A program made the translations under genes and the position numbers. This document shows, piece by piece, positions 7,360 through 14,886 of a stretch of 64,000 nt of DNA. The stretch's first letter is position 1. Each line of letters starts with the position of its first letter. The notes beneath the pieces are model-generated. The model was not told the origin of the DNA, ran no database searches, and saw only the letters and a program-made list of their open reading frames with translations. The DNA lies in contig NZ_JNWZ01000034.1 in the NCBI RefSeq assembly GCF_000716545.1, positions 1 through 64,000 of the forward strand, in the 5' to 3' direction. Source of the DNA: Kitasatospora phosalacinea. Its GTDB lineage: Bacteria > Actinomycetota > Actinomycetes > Streptomycetales > Streptomycetaceae.

Positions 7360-8531
7360 CCGCGGACCGTACTGCACTGGCCGGAGCCCGACTGGTCCTG
7401 CCCGGCGGGGTGATCGACGCGGGCCGGATCTCCGTCGAGGGCACCCGCATCGCGGGCCTCGGCGGCGAGGCGGACCCGAGCGACCTCGACCTCACCGGGT
7501 ACACCGTCGTCCCCGGCTTCGTCGACCTGCACGTGCACGGCGGCGGCGGCGCCTCGTACGCCTCCGGCATCGCCGAGGAGGCGCTCACCGCTGCCCGCAC
7601 GCACCTGGAGCACGGCACCACCACCACGATGGCCTCCACCGTCACCGGCGAGATCGACGAGGTCTGCCGCCAGGCGGCGGTGCTCTCCGAGCTCGTCGAG
7701 GACGGCGTCCTGGCCGGCATCCACTTCGAGGGCCCGTTCATCTCGCACAACCGGTGCGGCGCCCACCGCCCCGACCTGCTGCGCGACCCCGACCCGGCGC
7801 TGGTGCGCAAGCTCGCCGACGCGGGCCGCGGCCACACCAAGATGTTCACCCTGGCCCCGGAGCTGCCCGGCGGCCTGGAGTCGGTGCGGATGCTGTCCGA
7901 CCTCGGCATCGTCGCCGCCGTCGGCCACACCGACTCCGACTACGAGACCACCCTGCGGGCGATCGACGCCGGCGCCTCGGTGGCCACCCACCTGTTCAAC
8001 GCGATGCCGGGCATCCAGCACCGCGCCCCCGGCCCGATCGTCGCCCTGCTGGAGGACGAGCGGGTCACCGTCGAGCTGGTCAACGACGGCGTCCACCTGC
8101 ACCCCTCGGTGGTCGAGCTGGCCTACGGCACCGCCGGCGCCGAGCGCGTCGCGCTGATCACCGACGCGATGGGCGCGGCCGGCATGGGCGACGGCCTGTA
8201 CCCGCTCGGCCCGCTGCAGGTCCGGGTCGAGGACGGCGTGGCCCGCCTGGTCGAGGGCGGCTCCATCGCCGGCTCCACCCTCACCCTGGACGTCGCCTTC
8301 CGGCGCGCCGTCACCGTCCTCGGCCTGTCCCTGAACCAGGCCGTCACCTCGCTGTCCACCGTCCCCGCCCGCCTGATGGGCCTGGGCGACACCATCGGCA
8401 CCCTGGAGGCCGGAAAGAACGCCGACCTGGTCGTCCTCGACTCCGACAGCCACGAACTCGTCGCGGTGATGCGCCGCGGCGAGTGGATCGTCGGCGCGGA
8501 CCGCTTCGCCAGGGCCGGCAACCCGGCCTGA
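7356..8531 (+). CDS. nagA: N-acetylglucosamine-6-phosphate deacetylase
   Basis: It hydrolyses GlcNAc-6-phosphate to glucosamine-6-phosphate, the DasR inducer, and acetate. The 391-residue amidohydrolase shows the metal-binding HVHGGGG, the catalytic-site HFEGPF, AAVGHTDSDYE, THLFNAM and the catalytic aspartate in ITDAMGAAG, then TLDVAFRRAV and a C-terminal NADLVVLD strand. The GTG start overlaps the nagK TGA (GTGA at 7356-7359), with GGAGG about eight bases upstream. Together with NagK it channels environmental or cell-wall GlcNAc into amino-sugar metabolism. Length and motifs are complete. Confidence 0.95.
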   Translation: MTADRTALAGARLVLPGGVIDAGRISVEGTRIAGLGGEADPSDLDLTGYTVVPGFVDLHVHGGGGASYASGIAEEALTAARTHLEHGTTTTMASTVTGEIDEVCRQAAVLSELVEDGVLAGIHFEGPFISHNRCGAHRPDLLRDPDPALVRKLADAGRGHTKMFTLAPELPGGLESVRMLSDLGIVAAVGHTDSDYETTLRAIDAGASVATHLFNAMPGIQHRAPGPIVALLEDERVTVELVNDGVHLHPSVVELAYGTAGAERVALITDAMGAAGMGDGLYPLGPLQVRVEDGVARLVEGGSIAGSTLTLDVAFRRAVTVLGLSLNQAVTSLSTVPARLMGLGDTIGTLEAGKNADLVVLDSDSHELVAVMRRGEWIVGADRFARAGNPA

Positions 8532-8573
8532 CCCGGCGCCGCCCCGCCGGGCGGCCCCGGTCCTCCCGCCACG

Positions 8574-8611
8574 GGGGTGAGCAGCGGAACCTGCGCCTCG
8601 CTACTCACCCC
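8574..8611 (+). promoter_or_regulatory. Hairpin between nagA and the aldolase gene
   Basis: Thirteen-base arms GGGGTGAGCAGCG (8574-8586) and CGCTACTCACCCC (8599-8611), with one mismatch and a 12-base loop, end just four bases before the aldolase ribosome-binding site GGGAG. It may terminate or attenuate nagKA transcription, or control access to the aldolase start. Confidence 0.6.
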
Positions 8612-8626
8612 ACCGGGAGCTCCCCC

Positions 8627-9484
8627 TTGCCGCTCGCCCGCACCTGTGACCTGCTCGCCTCCGCCGTCGCCGAACGGCGCGGCCTGCCCGCGTTCAACGT
8701 GATCACCCTGGAGCACGCCGAGGCGATCGCCGCCGGCGCCGAGGCCGCGCGGACACCCGTCGTCCTGCAGCTCAGCCAGAACGCGATCGCCTACCGGGGC
8801 GGTCGGCTGCTGCCGATCGCCCGCGCCTGCGCCGAGGTCGCCGCCGCCGCCCGCGTCCCCGTCTCGCTGCACCTCGACCACGTCGAGGACCCGGACCTGC
8901 TGCGCGCGGCCCCCGCCGCCGGGTTCTCCTCCGCGATGTTCGACGCCTCCGCGCTGCCGCACGACGAGAACGTCAAGGCCACCGCCGAGGCCACCGCCTG
9001 GGCCCACCGCCACGGCCTGCACCTGGAGGCCGAACTCGGCCGGGTCGGCGGCAAGGACGGCGAACCGCCGCTCGGCGCGCACGCCCCCGGCGCCCGCACC
9101 GACCCGGCCGAGGCCGCCCGGTACGTCGCCGAGACCGGGGTCGACGCGCTGGCCGTCGCGGTCGGCTCCGCGCACGCGATGACCACCCGCACCGCCGCCC
9201 TGGACCACGCCCTGATCCGCGAGCTGGCCGCCGCCGTCCCCGTCCCGCTGGTCCTGCACGGCAGCTCCGGCGTCCCGGACGCCGCGCTCGCCGAGGCGGT
9301 CGCCGCCGGCATGGTCAAGATCAACATCGGGACGGCGCTCAACCTCGCCTGCACCCCGGCGATCCGCGCCCGGCTGGCCGCCGACCCCGCCGCCAGCGAC
9401 CCGCGCGGCTACCTGGCGGCGGCCCGGGACGCGATGGCGCGCACCGTCGAACAGCTGGCCCGGGTGGTCTCCGGCCGGGCCTGA
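8627..9484 (+). CDS. Class II aldolase (tagatose/fructose-bisphosphate type)
   Basis: A 285-residue zinc aldolase that cleaves a ketose-1,6-bisphosphate into dihydroxyacetone phosphate and glyceraldehyde-3-phosphate. The sequence has the class II pattern: PAFNVITLEHAEAI near the N-terminus, LHLDHVED with zinc and catalytic residues, EAELGRVGG, the zinc histidine in LHGSSGVPD, and a C-terminal INIGTALN phosphate site. It is closer to the GatY/KbaY/AgaY type than to classical long FbaA. The TTG start was chosen because GGGAG lies seven bases upstream and no ATG or GTG fits. Placement after nagKA and the SIS gene suggests galactosamine or another amino-sugar breakdown route, which is an inference. 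Confidence 0.87.
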   Translation: MPLARTCDLLASAVAERRGLPAFNVITLEHAEAIAAGAEAARTPVVLQLSQNAIAYRGGRLLPIARACAEVAAAARVPVSLHLDHVEDPDLLRAAPAAGFSSAMFDASALPHDENVKATAEATAWAHRHGLHLEAELGRVGGKDGEPPLGAHAPGARTDPAEAARYVAETGVDALAVAVGSAHAMTTRTAALDHALIRELAAAVPVPLVLHGSSGVPDAALAEAVAAGMVKINIGTALNLACTPAIRARLAADPAASDPRGYLAAARDAMARTVEQLARVVSGRA

Positions 9485-9487
9485 ACC

Positions 9488-9519
9488 GGCGGCGCGGGGG
9501 AACCCTCCCCCGCGCCGCC
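9488..9519. terminator. Bidirectional hairpin terminator
   Basis: Fourteen-base perfect arms (9488-9501 and 9506-9519) with a four-base loop lie between the convergent stop codons of the aldolase gene and the minus-strand gene at 9524. Confidence 0.8.
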
Positions 9520-9523
9520 GCCG

Positions 9524-10468
9524 CTACTTCGGGTACTCGTTGACGCTCATCGGCGTCAGCGCGACCTGGTCCAGCAGGACCGGGTTGGTCGCCCCGGCCG
9601 GCACGGTCAGCGTGATGGTGTTCGGCCCGGCCTTCAGCTCCGGCCATATGTTGGTGCTGAACCAGGAGTACGCCGGGTCGGCGGCCGGGTTCTTGGAGTA
9701 GTTCTTGAAGGTCACGCCGCCCGGGTGGTCCTTGCCGTTGACGGTGACCTGGGCCGGCTGGTCGGCGCCGGTGTTGTTGAAGTGCAGCCAGAGCTTGGCC
9801 TTGCCGTCGGCGTCCGCGTTGACCGTCCAGGTGAAGGTCGACCCGGCCTGCAGCACCAGGTAGCCGCCGTCGGCGGAGACCGCGCCCTTGACGGTGGCGG
9901 CGGTGGCGGCGCCCTGCGCCTGCAGCTTGGACGCGTCGCTGATCGGCTCGCTCGCGGCGCTCGGGCTGGGCGCGGCGCTGCTCGCGGGCGCGCTCGGGCT
10001 GCTCCCGGTGCTGCCGCCGGCGGTCGCGCTCGCCGCCGGGGCCTTGCCGGTGGGGTCGGCCGCGGCCTTGCCGCCCGGGTCGCCGGTGGACAGCGCCACG
10101 CCGGCGCCGATGGCGATCGCCGCGACCACCGCGACGGCGCCGATGATCGCCGCCTTGCCGCGGCCCGCGGGCCGGTCCTCGCCCGGCCGCGGGCGGGAGC
10201 GCTCGGCGTACCGGGGCTGCTGGGGCAGCGCCGCGGTGGGATCGTGGGGCGCCACCGGGCCCTGGCCGTAGCCGGGCGGCGGCGGGGCCTGCGGGTAGGT
10301 TGGGCGGTCGCCGTAGGTGGCGCGGCCCACCTCCATCGGGCGCTGGTAGCCGCTGCGGGGGCGCTCGGCGGCCGGCTGCTCGCCCTCGGCCGGTCGGTAC
10401 AGGTACGCGAAGGGGTCTTCCCCGCCCGCGCCCTCGGGCGCCGCGCCGCTGTTGCCGGGCGTGGTCAC
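9524..10468 (-). CDS. Single-pass membrane protein with external carbohydrate-binding-like domain
   Basis: A 314-residue protein with three parts: a proline-rich cytoplasmic N-terminus (about 1-103), one transmembrane helix (about 104-127, AAIIGAVAVVAAIAIGAGVAL), then an Ala/Ser/Pro-rich linker and a C-terminal beta-rich domain (about 195-314). The last part (GSTFTWTVNADADGKAKL, AQVTVNGK, IWPELKAGPNTITLTVPAG, LLDQVALTPM) reads like a CBM6/CBM35-type jelly roll, which typically binds sugars and calcium. No catalytic domain is present. It may sense or hold a cell-wall polysaccharide. It lies 75 bases downstream of cdgB on the same strand; a shared function is possible but unproven. Confidence 0.65.
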   Translation of the reverse strand: MTTPGNSGAAPEGAGGEDPFAYLYRPAEGEQPAAERPRSGYQRPMEVGRATYGDRPTYPQAPPPPGYGQGPVAPHDPTAALPQQPRYAERSRPRPGEDRPAGRGKAAIIGAVAVVAAIAIGAGVALSTGDPGGKAAADPTGKAPAASATAGGSTGSSPSAPASSAAPSPSAASEPISDASKLQAQGAATAATVKGAVSADGGYLVLQAGSTFTWTVNADADGKAKLWLHFNNTGADQPAQVTVNGKDHPGGVTFKNYSKNPAADPAYSWFSTNIWPELKAGPNTITLTVPAGATNPVLLDQVALTPMSVNEYPK

Positions 10469-10543
10469 GTTCGACTCCCCTGGACTGGTTGTACTCGTAC
10501 CCAGGGCACCCTACCTGCCCCCGGCGAGCGGGGGACAAGCGGT

Positions 10544-12340
10544 TCAGCCCGCCCGGCGGTGCGAGCGCTCGCCCCGGGAGCCGCGGGCGGGGCCGCCGCG
10601 GGTGCGCTTCTCGTCGTACATCCGCTCGTCCGCGGAGTGCAGCACCTCGTCGATGCTCATCCCGCAGCCGGCCCAGCCGATGCCGAGGCTGACGCCGACC
10701 CGCACCGCCCGGTTGTCGATCCGCATCGGCGGCAGGATCGCGCTGCGCAGCCGCCCGGCCAGCTCCTTGGCCTCCTCGCGGCCGATGTTGTCGGCGAGGA
10801 CGACGAACTCGTCGCCGCTCATCCGGGCCACCGTGTCGCCCTCCCGGACGACCTGCTGCAGGCGGCGGGCGATCTCGATCAGGACGGCGTCGCCGGTGTT
10901 GTGGCCGTGCCGGTCGTTGACCAGCTTGAAGCCGTCCAGGTCGCAGTAGAGGACGGCCAGCCCGCGCTCGCCCACCGGGGCGCCGCCGCCGCGGCGGTGG
11001 CCGTGCCAGAGGTCCCCGGGCGGCTGCTCGGCGGGGACCACGGCGTGCACGTGGTGGGCCGGGACGCCGGAGTGGTGCAGCACCTCCCCGGCGGCGAAGG
11101 CGGCCCGGTCGCGCTCCAGGGCCCCGTCGGGGGCCGCGTAACCGTGCGCGAGGGGTACGGGGGCGCCCACCGGCGCGCGGCCGTCCTGGGCGGCGTGGGC
11201 GCCCTGGAGGGGCGCCCCGGCGGGCGACGCCTGGCCGGGCACGCCGGCGTGCGGTGCGACCGGACAGAGTCGGCGGGCGAGCCTGGCCCGCAGCTCCGCG
11301 CCGTTGGGCAGGCCGGTGAGCGCGTCGTGGCTGGCCCGGTGGGCGAGCTGCAGCTCGTGCCGCTTGCGGTCCTCGATGTCCTCGACGTGGGTGAGCAGGA
11401 AACTGGGGCCCTCGGCGGCGTCGGCGACCACCGAGTTGCGCAGGCAGACCCACTGGTAGCCGCCGTCGCGCCGGGCCAGCCGCAGCTCGGCCCGGCCGCC
11501 CTCGGCGCTGGTGCGCAGCAGCAGGTCGAGGTCGTCGGGGTGGACCAGGTCGACGAAGCGCTGCTGGCGCAGCGCGGCCCGGGGGCGGCCCAGCAGCCGG
11601 CACAGGGCGTCGTTGACGCGGCTGAGCTGGCCGGTGGCCTCGCCGTGCAGCTCGGTGATGGCCATCCCGCTGGGGGCGTACTCGAAGGCCTGCCGGAAGG
11701 ACTCCTCGCTGGCCCGCAGGGCCTGCTGCTCCTTCTCCAGCCGGGCCAGGGCGCGCTGCATCTCGGCCCGCAGCCGGGCGTTGCCGATCGCGATGGAGGC
11801 CTGCAGGGAGAACATCTCCAGGGCCTCGCGGGTCCACGCGCCGGGGCGCTTGCCGCTGCGCGGGCGGTCCACCGAGAGGATGCCGAGCAGGTCGCCGCCG
11901 GCGCTGTACATCGGCGCGAGCAGGACGTCGGAGGGGTGCCAGTCGTTGCCGTAGACCGGCATCGGGCCGTTGCCGGTCCAGGTGGGGATGTCGGTGGCTA
12001 TCGCCCAGCCGCGGTCGTGCGGCAGGAAGCGCAGGGTGCCCCAGTGGTCGGCGACCTGGAGCATCCGCTCCCAGGACTCGCGGGAGCCGACCTGGCCGAG
12101 CAGGACGGCCGGGCCCCCGAAGGCGCTCTCCTCGATCTCCCAGACGGCGGCGACCACCAGGTCCCCGTCGGGGCGGACCAGGCTGACCGCGGCGGCGTCG
12201 AACCCGAGCCCGTGGACCGCGCCCTCGACGACCGCCTGCAAGGTCCCCGCCAGGCTCCGGGCAGCGTTGAGGTCCGCCACGACCCGGTGCAAGGTGCGAA
12301 GGGTCGCGAGGCGGACGTAGGGCTCCGACTCGGCTTCCAT
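10544..12340 (-). CDS. cdgB: Diguanylate cyclase CdgB (GAF-PAS-GGDEF)
   Basis: It makes cyclic di-GMP, which controls development in Streptomyces. The 598 residues comprise a GAF domain (about 10-175), a PAS domain (about 195-320) and a GGDEF domain. The active-site motif reads SGDEF instead of GGDEF, and REGD lies five residues before it as an RxxD inhibitory site, so feedback inhibition is likely. About 100 low-complexity residues rich in Pro, His, Ala and Gly interrupt the GGDEF domain between LTGLPNGAELRARL and LAVLYCDLDGF. The ATG at 12340, preceded by GGGAG at seven bases, was preferred to an upstream start. Domain order matches S. coelicolor CdgB (SCO4281 by memory). A BldD/Crp-like palindrome lies upstream. 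Confidence 0.9.
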   Translation of the reverse strand: MEAESEPYVRLATLRTLHRVVADLNAARSLAGTLQAVVEGAVHGLGFDAAAVSLVRPDGDLVVAAVWEIEESAFGGPAVLLGQVGSRESWERMLQVADHWGTLRFLPHDRGWAIATDIPTWTGNGPMPVYGNDWHPSDVLLAPMYSAGGDLLGILSVDRPRSGKRPGAWTREALEMFSLQASIAIGNARLRAEMQRALARLEKEQQALRASEESFRQAFEYAPSGMAITELHGEATGQLSRVNDALCRLLGRPRAALRQQRFVDLVHPDDLDLLLRTSAEGGRAELRLARRDGGYQWVCLRNSVVADAAEGPSFLLTHVEDIEDRKRHELQLAHRASHDALTGLPNGAELRARLARRLCPVAPHAGVPGQASPAGAPLQGAHAAQDGRAPVGAPVPLAHGYAAPDGALERDRAAFAAGEVLHHSGVPAHHVHAVVPAEQPPGDLWHGHRRGGGAPVGERGLAVLYCDLDGFKLVNDRHGHNTGDAVLIEIARRLQQVVREGDTVARMSGDEFVVLADNIGREEAKELAGRLRSAILPPMRIDNRAVRVGVSLGIGWAGCGMSIDEVLHSADERMYDEKRTRGGPARGSRGERSHRRAG

Positions 12341-12456
12341 GCGGGGGCTCCCCGGCTGCTTCGGATGGTTCTTGACAAGGTTTCGTCCGATTGCCAGAAG
12401 AACTGAATCACAGCGAGCACTCCGATAGGCACGCTCGGTCAGCAATAGGCTGTGAC

Positions 12457-12472
12457 TGTGACTCAAATCACA
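12457..12472. promoter_or_regulatory. BldD/Crp-like palindrome upstream of cdgB
   Basis: TGTGACTCAAATCACA is a perfect 5-6-5 inverted repeat. It equals the Crp consensus TGTGA-N6-TCACA and also fits the looser BldD pattern (AGTGA-N-TCACC type). It lies 117 bases upstream of the cdgB start and 103 bases before the divergent flavin reductase start. cdgB is a reported BldD target in S. coelicolor, which favours BldD, but Crp cannot be excluded from sequence. Confidence 0.65.
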
Positions 12473-12574
12473 TAATGATCAAGACCTTTGCGACCGAGGA
12501 CCGAACGGACCTACGACCGGACTACGACCACGGCCCGATACCGGCACGCCCGGTCGGCGACTAGCGTGCGGTAC

Positions 12575-13129
12575 GTGTACAGCTCCCAGCAGTCCCCCGC
12601 CGCCCCCGCGGCCCCCGCCGGCGCGGCGGCGGCCGGCGCCGCCCCCGAGGAGTTCCGGGCCGCCCTCGGCCAGCTCGCCGCGGGCGTCTCCCTGCTGACC
12701 GTGCACGACCCGGAGGACGGCGAGGACGCCGGGATGACCGCCACCTCGCTGCTGTCGGTGTCGCTGGAACCGCCGCTGGTGCTGGTCTCGGTCCGCGAGG
12801 ACTCGCGGATGGACGAGCTGCTGGCCCGGGCCGAGACCTGGGCGGTGTCGCTGCTCGCCGAGGAGCACCGCGCGCTCGCCTCCCGGTTCGCGATGAAGGG
12901 GCGGCTCAGCGACCGGCTGCTGTTCGCCGACGCCGCCTGGCACCGCGGGCCGCACACCGGCGCCCCGCTGATCGACGGCGCGCTGGCCACCCTGGAGTGC
13001 CGCACCGAGCAGCGGATCGCCGCCGGCGACCACACCCTGGTGCTCGGCCGCGTCCTGGCCGCCGAGGTGCCCGCCCCGGCCGGACGGCCGCTGCTGTACC
13101 TGCGCGGCGGCTACCGCCGGCTCGACTGA
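12575..13129 (+). CDS. Flavin reductase-like FMN-binding split-barrel protein
   Basis: A 184-residue protein of the flavin reductase-like family, which reduces FMN or FAD with NAD(P)H, usually to feed a monooxygenase. After an Ala/Pro-rich N-terminal tail (about 1-24), the split barrel starts at EEFRAALGQLAAGVSLLT. It contains GMTATSLLSVSLEPPLVLVSV (the FMN-contact strand pair, about 50-70) and ends with LYLRGGYRRL, typical of the family. The GTG at 12575 is preceded eight bases earlier by TAGCGT, a -10-like element, suggesting a leaderless transcript; a longer start at 12488 is possible. No partner monooxygenase is adjacent. Confidence 0.8.
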   Translation: MYSSQQSPAAPAAPAGAAAAGAAPEEFRAALGQLAAGVSLLTVHDPEDGEDAGMTATSLLSVSLEPPLVLVSVREDSRMDELLARAETWAVSLLAEEHRALASRFAMKGRLSDRLLFADAAWHRGPHTGAPLIDGALATLECRTEQRIAAGDHTLVLGRVLAAEVPAPAGRPLLYLRGGYRRLD

Positions 13130-13136
13130 CGGACCG

Positions 13137-13577
13137 TCACTGCGGGCGGATCCGGCCGCGGCCCTGCTTGAGCCCCGAGCGGTGCCGCTTGTTCTCCAGC
13201 CGCCGCTCGACCATGCCGCGGCTGGGCTTGGTGGCCCGCCGGGCCTTCGGCGGCGGCGCGGTGGCCTCCCCCAGCAGCGCGGCCAGCCGGGCCGCCGCCA
13301 CCTCCCGGTTGCGCCACTGCGAACGGTGCTCGGAGGCCCGCACCACCAGCACCCCGTCCACCAGCCGCGAGGCCAGCCGCTCCAGGGCGCGCTCCTTCCA
13401 CACCGCGGGCAGCGCGTCGGAGGCGGCCAGGTCCCACCGCAGCTCGACCCTCGAGTCGGAGGTGTTCACGTGCTGCCCGCCGGGGCCGGAGGAACGCGAG
13501 AAGCGCCAGACGAGCTCGGCGTCGGGGACGACCACCGAGCCCCGTACGCGCACGGGCTCAGTCATGCCGCCCATCAT
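13137..13577 (-). CDS. arfB: Alternative ribosome-rescue hydrolase ArfB (YaeJ/ICT1 family)
   Basis: This 146-residue factor hydrolyses peptidyl-tRNA on ribosomes stalled at mRNA ends. The catalytic GGQ lies in SSGPGGQHVNTSDSRVEL (about residues 29-46), as in class I release factors. There is no codon-recognition domain. The lysine/arginine-rich C-terminal tail (KARRATKPSRGMVERRLENK and on) is the part that enters the empty mRNA channel. The ATG at 13577 has GGGAGG at good distance; an ATG at 13565 is also possible. It ends seven bases from the convergent flavin reductase gene, with no terminator between. Confidence 0.92.
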   Translation of the reverse strand: MMGGMTEPVRVRGSVVVPDAELVWRFSRSSGPGGQHVNTSDSRVELRWDLAASDALPAVWKERALERLASRLVDGVLVVRASEHRSQWRNREVAAARLAALLGEATAPPPKARRATKPSRGMVERRLENKRHRSGLKQGRGRIRPQ

Positions 13578-13633
13578 CCCGCCCCCTCCCGGCCCCCGTC
13601 ACCTGGTTAAGGCGCCCGGACCGAACGGGCACA

Positions 13634-14134
13634 ATGGCGGGCGTGATCGAGCTCGGCTACTCCCTCTCCACCCGCTTCCCCGACCCCCCGCAGACCGACT
13701 ACCGCACCGCGTCGGTCCACTCGCTGCGGCACGACCTGTTCGCCGGCGACGTGTACCTGGAGGCGGACGGGGGCGCGGCCCTGGAGACCCACTGGCACTG
13801 GGTGCCGGTGCTCGACTTCGCCTGGGCGGTGTGCGACATCGCCGAACGCCTCGACGAGGGCCCGCGCGGCAGCCGGGAGGCCCGGGTCCGCACCGAGGAC
13901 CTGGACTTCACCCAGAACACCGAACTGCTGCGCTTCGCCCGCCGGTTCGGCTGGGTGGAGATCACCGCCACCTGGCGCCCCGACGACGAGCCCCTGGTGG
14001 TGCGGCACGCCGAACTGCGCCGCGAGGCACGGGACTTCCTGCAGGACGTGCTGGCCGACCTGAGTGAGCTGCACGAGGGACTCGCCGACAACCCGAACAT
14101 CTGGACCGTGCAGGGCCGCTACCCGAGAATCTGA
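13634..14134 (+). CDS. Conserved actinobacterial protein of unknown function
   Basis: I do not recognise a domain in this 166-residue protein. It is acidic and soluble, with no signal peptide or membrane segment, and is rich in aromatic residues (WHWVPVLDFAWAVCDIAERL around 52-71). The C-terminal half looks helical (AELRREARDFLQDVLADLSELHEGL). Base composition is typical of real genes here. It stands alone between divergent arfB and terD. The ATG at 13634 has only a weak ribosome-binding site. An immunity-type or stress role beside terD would be speculation. Confidence 0.7.
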   Translation: MAGVIELGYSLSTRFPDPPQTDYRTASVHSLRHDLFAGDVYLEADGGAALETHWHWVPVLDFAWAVCDIAERLDEGPRGSREARVRTEDLDFTQNTELLRFARRFGWVEITATWRPDDEPLVVRHAELRREARDFLQDVLADLSELHEGLADNPNIWTVQGRYPRI

Positions 14135-14249
14135 TGCGGCGCGGGGCGTCCGTACGGGGGAGAAATCCGTCCGTCCACCGGGCGGTGGAACCAATGACCG
14201 CCCGTCCCGCGTTCTCTGGGCAAAACCGACCGAAGGGACACCACAGACC

Positions 14250-14825
14250 ATGCCCGTGAGCCTCTCCAAGGGTGGCAACGTCTCGCTGACCAAGGAGGCC
14301 CCCGGCCTGACCGCGGTCACCGTCGGCCTCGGCTGGGACGTGCGCACCACCACCGGTGCCGAGTTCGACCTCGACGCCAGCGCGATCGTCCTCAACGGCG
14401 AAGGCAAGGTCTACTCCGACCGGCACTTCGTCTTCTTCAACAACACCAGCACCCCGGACAGCACCGTCGTGCACACCGGCGACAACCGCACCGGCGAGGG
14501 CCAGGGCGACGACGAGCAGATCAACGTCAACCTGGCCGCGCTGCCCGCCGACGTGCAGCGGATCACCTTCCCGGTGTCGATCTACGACGGCAACAACCGC
14601 GGCCAGAGCTTCGGCCAGGTCCGCAACGCCTACATCCGGGTGCTGAACCAGGCCGGCGGCGCCGAGATCGCCCGCTACGACCTCTCCGAGGACGCCGCCA
14701 CCGAGACCGCGATGGTCTTCGGCGAGCTGTACCGCAACGGCGCCGAGTGGAAGTTCCGCGCCATCGGCCAGGGCTACGCCTCCGGCCTGGTCGGCATCGC
14801 CCAGGACTTCGGCGTCAACGTCTGA
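14250..14825 (+). CDS. terD: TerD-family calcium-binding stress protein
   Basis: A 191-residue TerD/CABP-type protein. The family fold is a calcium-binding beta sandwich linked with tellurite and stress resistance and, in Streptomyces, with calcium-dependent differentiation. Hallmarks are the N-terminal VSLSKGGNVSLTKEAPGL, LGWDVRTTTGAEFDLDASAIVL, FFNNTSTPDSTVVHTGDNRTGEG, IYDGNN with acidic metal ligands, and C-terminal ELYRNGAEWKFRAIGQGY. Length is standard. The ATG is preceded by GAAGGGA eleven bases upstream. It is a single copy here without the other ter genes, so a general stress or development role is likelier than tellurite resistance. Confidence 0.93.
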   Translation: MPVSLSKGGNVSLTKEAPGLTAVTVGLGWDVRTTTGAEFDLDASAIVLNGEGKVYSDRHFVFFNNTSTPDSTVVHTGDNRTGEGQGDDEQINVNLAALPADVQRITFPVSIYDGNNRGQSFGQVRNAYIRVLNQAGGAEIARYDLSEDAATETAMVFGELYRNGAEWKFRAIGQGYASGLVGIAQDFGVNV

Positions 14826-14836
14826 CCCGCACCGCA

Positions 14837-14879
14837 CGCGCGAACGGCCCCCCGAGGCTCCCGGGGGGCCGTTCGCGCG
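14837..14879. terminator. Strong hairpin terminator after terD
   Basis: Eighteen-base perfect arms (14837-14854 and 14862-14879) with a seven-base loop lie 11 bases after the terD stop and 7 bases before the stop of the convergent gene, so it serves both. Confidence 0.88.
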
Positions 14880-14886
14880 TTCCGGG

